Positions 59,613 through 64,000 of a stretch of DNA of 64,000 bases are shown here, in pieces. The stretch spans positions 10,732,348-10,796,347 of the forward strand of contig CAIIXF020000006.1 in the NCBI GenBank assembly GCA_903813345.2. Direction: 5' to 3'. A program made the position numbers and the translations under genes. The stretch comes from Owenia fusiformis. Taxonomy: Eukaryota > Annelida > Polychaeta > Sabellida > Oweniidae. Within the stretch, counting starts at the first letter, position 1; the number at the start of each line of letters is the position of its first letter. Under the pieces are notes generated by a model that saw only the letters and a program-made list of their open reading frames with translations, was not told where the DNA came from and made no database searches.

Positions 59613-62076
59613 AAATCCCAACTGAAGTTGGACAAATCTCCAGGAATAGATGGCCTAACCTCTAACTTTTACAAAGAATTTTGGGATGATATTTCTAATT
59701 TAATTTTAGGTTCACTTAATGAATGTTTTGTTTATGGTGAGCTACCACCCTCATACAGAAAGGCAATCATAGCATTACTTTATAAAAAGGGACTCTAACC
59801 TTTTAAAAAATTATAGGCCAATTAGCCTCACAAATACAGATTATAAAGTTTTAGCATTTATTTTATCAAACAGACTCCATAAAGTGATAGGTAAAATTAT
59901 AGGTAAGGAACAAAGTGCATATATTAAAAAAAGATTCATAGGAAATAACTGTAGACTAGCAATAGATGTTTTAGAATATTGTAAGATCACAAATAAAGAT
60001 GGCGCTATAGTATTAACTGATTTTGAGAAAGCTTTTGATTCAATTGAGTGGAAATTTATGCTATTAACACTAAAAAAACTTAACTTTGGGAATGACTTCT
60101 TAAGATGGGTAAAAATGATATACTCAAATCCCTCAATTGTCATTAAACATAATGGGTGGTTAACTGAAGAAGTACACATGAGCAGGGGAATTAAGCAAGG
60201 CTGTCCATTGTCTGCCCTACTTTTCATCATATCAATGGAAATGTTAAATTTAAGTATTAAACAAAGTGAGAATGTCCGTGGAATTAATGTTAAACTAAAT
60301 GAGGACCAATTTGAAATAAAAACAGCATTATATGCAGATGATTGCACACTTTTCCTTGCAGATGAGCATTCCATAAAGAATGCCATAAAGAAAATAAATA
60401 TGTTTTGCACTGTTTCTGGAATGAAGCTAAATTTAGAAAAAACTGAGGCAATAGGGCTTGGTAAATGGAGTGACAAAAATGGCAAATTTCAAAATTTACA
60501 GTTCAAATCTCAACCCATAAAATATCTTGGCATTTATATTGGATATGACAACAATCAATGTAAGATGAAAAATTGGGATGAAAAAATTGAAGGTATGCAA
60601 ACTTATTTAGAAAAATGGAAAAGAAGAGATTTAACCATTTTTGGAAAAATATTAGTAATAAAGTCACTTGCACTCCCAAAACTTATTTATAGTGCTTCTA
60701 TTCTTCCAATTCCAAAAGATATGATTTTAAGAGTAAATACAATACTATTTAATTTTATTTGGAATGGCAAAGACCGGATTAAAAGAAATATACTATATAA
60801 AGATATTTCAGAAGGAGGTGTAAATATGATTAATATCGAAAATCAATTCAGTGCTTTAAAAGCATCTTGGATAGATAGAATTTTTCATCCTGGTGAAAAA
60901 AATCAGTGGAATATTTTACCCCTGTGGAATTTTAATAAAATAACATCCAATAATGAAATACTCCTTAGAATGAACTTTAATTCTGCTAAAGAGATGCCAC
61001 TTTTATTAAGTATTCCTAAATTTTATCAAGAAATATTACTTTAAGTTTCAATAAATGTAAAGACAGAGGGAATACTGTAGCTATAAATCATGACAAGCTC
61101 TGTCAAGAATCAATTTTTGGAAACTATTTGTTTAAGAAAAATAATGGAGAATGTCTGTTTTTTAAATCTTGGATTAAAAGTGATATTCTTTATGTAAAGG
61201 ATATTATAGATGTGAATGGCAGTTTACTTAAAGAAGAACACATTTTAGAAAAATTAAAAGACAAGAGAAACTGGATTTCAGAAATATCTTTAGCGAGAAA
61301 AATACTGCAACCTTTTGAAAAAATAATGAAACCTAAAATTGCTAAGTTTGTAAAAATTATGAAAGGACAATTTTTTTACAATAATAATAAAAAAGTATTC
61401 TTCAAAGATCAAAAATCTAAGTTTTTCTATAATATCCTGGAATATCATAATAAAGAAAGGATGTACACCAAAGATAAATGGAAGATTGATTTTAAATTTC
61501 ACATAAATTGGAAAATGTATTTTAATAACAAGATTATAGCAATTGTTGATAAAAAGGTAGCTTACTTTAACTTCAAATTATTTCATAATGTTCTTCCATC
61601 TTCCATAGATCTTTTTAAGTGGAAAAAAGCAGATTCGAAAATTTGCAATTTTTGTAAGGTTTAAAATAATTTAAAACACATTATTTTAGAGTGCGATCAA
61701 ATAAAAGACTTGTGGATCTATATTTCTTCAAAATTAAAAATTAAAATTTCATGGAAAAATATTGTTATTGGCAATAATATTATTTTTAAAAGAAGTCATG
61801 AAAATGTCATTGATCTTATAATATCAACATTTGCATATAATAGCTATAAATCATGGCTCATTAGCAAAGAAAAAAATTGTCCAAGATTATGGAGGAACAC
61901 ACTATATTATTCAATCGCACACCTATGTATTTATGAAAAGTCAACCTATGAAATTAAAAATATTAAATCATATATACAAAAATTAAAAGAATGAGGTGTA
62001 CATGTCGCCGTCTTAGGCAAACCTTTATTTGTAACCCCACTATCCATTCTTTGGGGAAAACTGTACTTTCTAAAAA
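59613..62076 (+). mobile_element. LINE-2 (L1/Tx1-like), unit B copy
   Basis: Bracketed by AACTTCGACCGTTAA at 59598-59612 and 62077-62091. Same truncation point and A-run end as in unit A. Confidence 0.9.
59626..61994 (+). pseudogene. LINE-2 RT ORF, broken, unit B
   Basis: Same RT blocks as unit A (open to 61044), including DFEKAFDSIEW, KQGCPLSALLF and YADDCTLF. Here the C-terminal frame runs on to 61664 because AA near 61580 is kept, showing VAYFNFKLFHNVLPSS and CNFCKV before an in-frame TAA. The same frame then continues with HIILECDQIKDLW. This copy is therefore nearer the ancestral state at that point. Still broken by the two upstream shifts. Confidence 0.9.
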
Positions 62077-62475
62077 AACTTCGACCGTTAATTTGAATTT
62101 TAGACCTACCGGACGTTTGAAAATCTAGGATTGCGAGTCTCATACTGCACCGTTTTTCTTCAATCTTGTTCTGTTCAAAGCTTAACAAAAATGCCTTTCT
62201 GTTGGTACATTACTCTTTTATAATGAGTCCTTACTTACAGCGGCATTTTGGTCCACAGCTGTTAGAAGGGCTTCTCATAGCTGGGGACCAAAACGCTGCT
62301 AAAACGAGGGACTCTGTACAATAAAGCAATGCACAGACAGAAAGGCAATTTTGTTTTGATTTGAATGTTACAAGTTTGAAGAAAAACGGTGAAGTATGAG
62401 ACTCGCAATCCTTGATTTTCAAACATCCGGTAGGTCAGAAATTCAGATCAACGGTCGAAGTTAGTACCGCGTGAT

Positions 62476-63280
62476 CATGTGACCCTGAATACCTCACGTC
62501 ATTGGTTGAAATTTGAATCAGACCACTCCTCTTAATTTAAAGAATTACCAACTTTCAAATAAGGATTTCTAAAAAAGTAATGCATAATTGCAATAATTGA
62601 TTAAAAGATTTTAAGGAGAATGTATTCATAAACATCTGTGACAATTTTTACGGTGATCTGTTGGCTACAATTAACATAAAATCAAAATTATTCCTCTTGA
62701 TTAGAATTTTTCATATTCCTAATATTTTCAAACTGAGAATGGCTCCATTTCTACTGGTCAAGCTGCTTTTACAGTGGAGGCTCTGTCTTTAAGATTTAAT
62801 TTCGATTCGATATATGTACAATATTCTATTAAACTTATAGTTTCCAGAAAACATTTTTGAAAAATTGTTCTACCTGCCCATGTTAATTTCTGGTACAAAA
62901 TAAATTATGAAGGCATGAGTGTATTTCCTTGATTTTTCAGGAAAGTATCAATACATTGTCTTCTTTTGGTAAACCTTGTAAATGGCCAATGGTCAATGTC
63001 TGGAGAAGACAATGAAATTATGCTTTCCTGAAAAAGCAAGGAAATACACACATGCCTTCATACTTTATTTTGTACCAGAAAATAACATGGTACAGCAATT
63101 TTTTCCAAAAAGTTTTTTAAAGATGTACCTAAAACTCTTACCTTACTGCCATGGTTTGTTACGTTTGATGAGCATGCAAATGTTAGTGATGTCATCGCCC
63201 CACTACTGTACTGTGCTTTTATCATTGTCATTAATTACCCTCATTACCCATGTTTTGGTATCAATATTTTAACCACTTAC
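62476..63280. other. Right end of large intron B
   Basis: Same as 33078-33882, with one or two base changes. No gene. Confidence 0.6.
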
Positions 63281-63497
63281 TGAACCAAGTCACCTCAAAT
63301 CCCTTTGCAACTCCAAATATATCAGAGCTGAACCATAGATAGAGCTTATTAGTTGTGCTTCTGATACCGATGGGTGCCTGTGTCCCACAATACTCTCCAA
63401 TGAGACTGGATGTCACAGATGGTCCATCATGTATTCTCAGAAAGTCAAAACCTTCCTGACAATTTATGTCGAAACTGCTAAAGAACAGCCGTATTTC
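63281..63497 (-). CDS. CUB-b second-half exon, right unit
   Basis: 217 nt, identical to 33883-34099 except for one base I can see, which changes Gly to Ser in IRSTTNKLYL. The leftmost unit also has Ser, so the Gly is probably the derived state. Acceptor TTCTTAAAG and donor GTAAGT are intact. Its first-half partner should lie beyond the window near 64360. The next exon in transcription is 39232-39341, across a 23.9-kb intron. Confidence 0.9.
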
Positions 63498-64000
63498 CTT
63501 TAAGAAAGTATTTATAATTGAGACTTTCCTCATGTCTCTAGCGTAGCAAATGGAATGCCGATTTTTAGAAATTCATAAGATTTGTCATCGAATTTCCGAC
63601 CTTTTGTAACTGTTGAAAAATCTGAGAGGTATTGACAATGATGTAAATTTACATTTCCAGTCCTTAAATAAGTTTCTTCTTTACATACTATGCAGATAAG
63701 AATTCAAACATAAAGAGACGCGTGATCCAATGGGGAGGTAAAGTGCCAAACTTTAGGAGGGGAGTGCACATGTACATGCAGCGGACAGCAGTTTGTTCTA
63801 TTCACGCGGTGATTCATATTTGAAAGACTTCTCCGTGGCATTTTTACTTTTTGTTATTTTCACCATGACCTTTGTGATATATGGAGCAAATGGAATTGAT
63901 AAAATGTCAAAAAGAGTTAATTTATCTTAAAATATGTAAATAAAACAAACTTAGGTCGGAAGGTGTAATCCTTGGGATAAGAACCAATCATTGTCATGAC
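63498..64000. other. CUB-b intron, right unit, cut by the window edge
   Basis: Equals 34100-34602 with a few changes (for example GACGCGTGATCC near 63717). No gene or element. Confidence 0.6.

Larger units (their letters stand above)
59585..62475. mobile_element. Split ATCACGCGG MITE, unit B copy
   Basis: Copy of 30189-33077, containing the LINE-2 at 59613-62076. Confidence 0.85.
508..63497 (-). other. Internal part of a multi-CUB gene or tandem CUB gene cluster
   Basis: Nine minus-strand exons with GT-AG borders encode half-CUB modules. Every first-half exon begins two bases before the Cys1 codon and ends in phase 0. Every second-half exon starts in phase 0 and ends in phase 1. All nine can therefore be spliced in order into one open frame, with CUB-a and CUB-b alternating. 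CUB domains are extracellular protein- or ligand-binding folds, so the product should be secreted or on the cell surface. No signal peptide, other domain, transmembrane segment or terminal stop is visible, so both gene ends lie outside the window or the domains belong to tandem paralogues. The symmetric phases and continuous frame favour one long gene; transcript data would decide. Confidence 0.7.
39345..64000. repeat. Recent tandem duplication, unit B (runs off the window)
   Basis: This is the counterpart of 12571-34602. Differences noted: two extra C near 44140, scattered base changes, 2605 extra bases at 49759-52363, shorter A and G runs near 54345 and 55086, 18 extra bases near 56211 and AA near 61580. 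Otherwise element order and content are the same. Confidence 0.85.

Noticed and set aside
12571-64000. Treating the A/B duplication as purely an assembly artefact
   Set aside because: The junction lies in register between diverged CUB-a exons, as crossover predicts. The artefact cannot be excluded from sequence alone, so it is kept as a caveat.

Overview
This is AT-rich metazoan nuclear DNA, dense in transposable elements and almost free of long open frames. The coding signal is a set of short minus-strand exons with GT-AG borders that encode extracellular CUB domains. The repeats include a Penelope-like retroelement, mariner relics, two kinds of LINE, many fold-back elements and a GTCCCCACC-ended repeat. 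Together they suggest a marine invertebrate, possibly a lophotrochozoan such as a mollusc or brachiopod; the species cannot be told. I saw no tRNA, rRNA, CRISPR or prokaryotic signal, and no promoter, signal peptide or poly(A) site for the gene.

The gene runs right to left. Each CUB domain is split over two exons, a first half with Cys1 and Cys2 and a second half with Cys3 and Cys4. The halves join in phase 0, and each domain is bounded by phase-1 introns, so whole domains can be added without breaking frame. Two subtypes alternate: CUB-a (110+250 nt, 120 codons) and CUB-b (116+217 nt, 111 codons). In transcription order the window holds CUB-b second half (63281-63497), CUB-a (39232-39341, 38686-38935), CUB-b (34960-35075, 33883-34099), CUB-a (12458-12567, 11916-12165) and CUB-b (6800-6915, 508-724). 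A decayed extra first-half exon lies inside both CUB-a domains.

There are two layers of duplication. An older one relates 1-12.5 kb to 33.4-39.3 kb, with diverged exons and different insertions in each copy. A recent one makes 12571-34602 (unit A) almost identical to 39345-64000 (unit B), mostly as one 21-24 kb intron. The shift from diverged to near-identical sequence falls just outside the CUB-a first-half exon in both copies, as expected if misaligned CUB-a exons recombined. Unit A lacks 2605 bp present in unit B, with a 5-bp microhomology at the junction.

Layout: 831-4990 TIR element; 5040-5722 fold-back; 5933-6235 MITE with 9-bp duplication; 7867-10169 Penelope-like element with inverted partial copy; 10245-11302 mariner; 11311-11830 inverted motif array; 12571-33882 large intron A (TIR element 13373-16930, motif-array MITE 17666-18444, 20-bp and 16-bp arrays, truncated GTCCCCACC element, LINE-1, 5.8-kb fold-back 24290-30101, LINE-2 nested in a MITE); 36309-37605 two MITEs; 39345-63280 large intron B with the same elements plus a longer GTCCCCACC repeat and a LINE/mariner palindrome (51003-52407).
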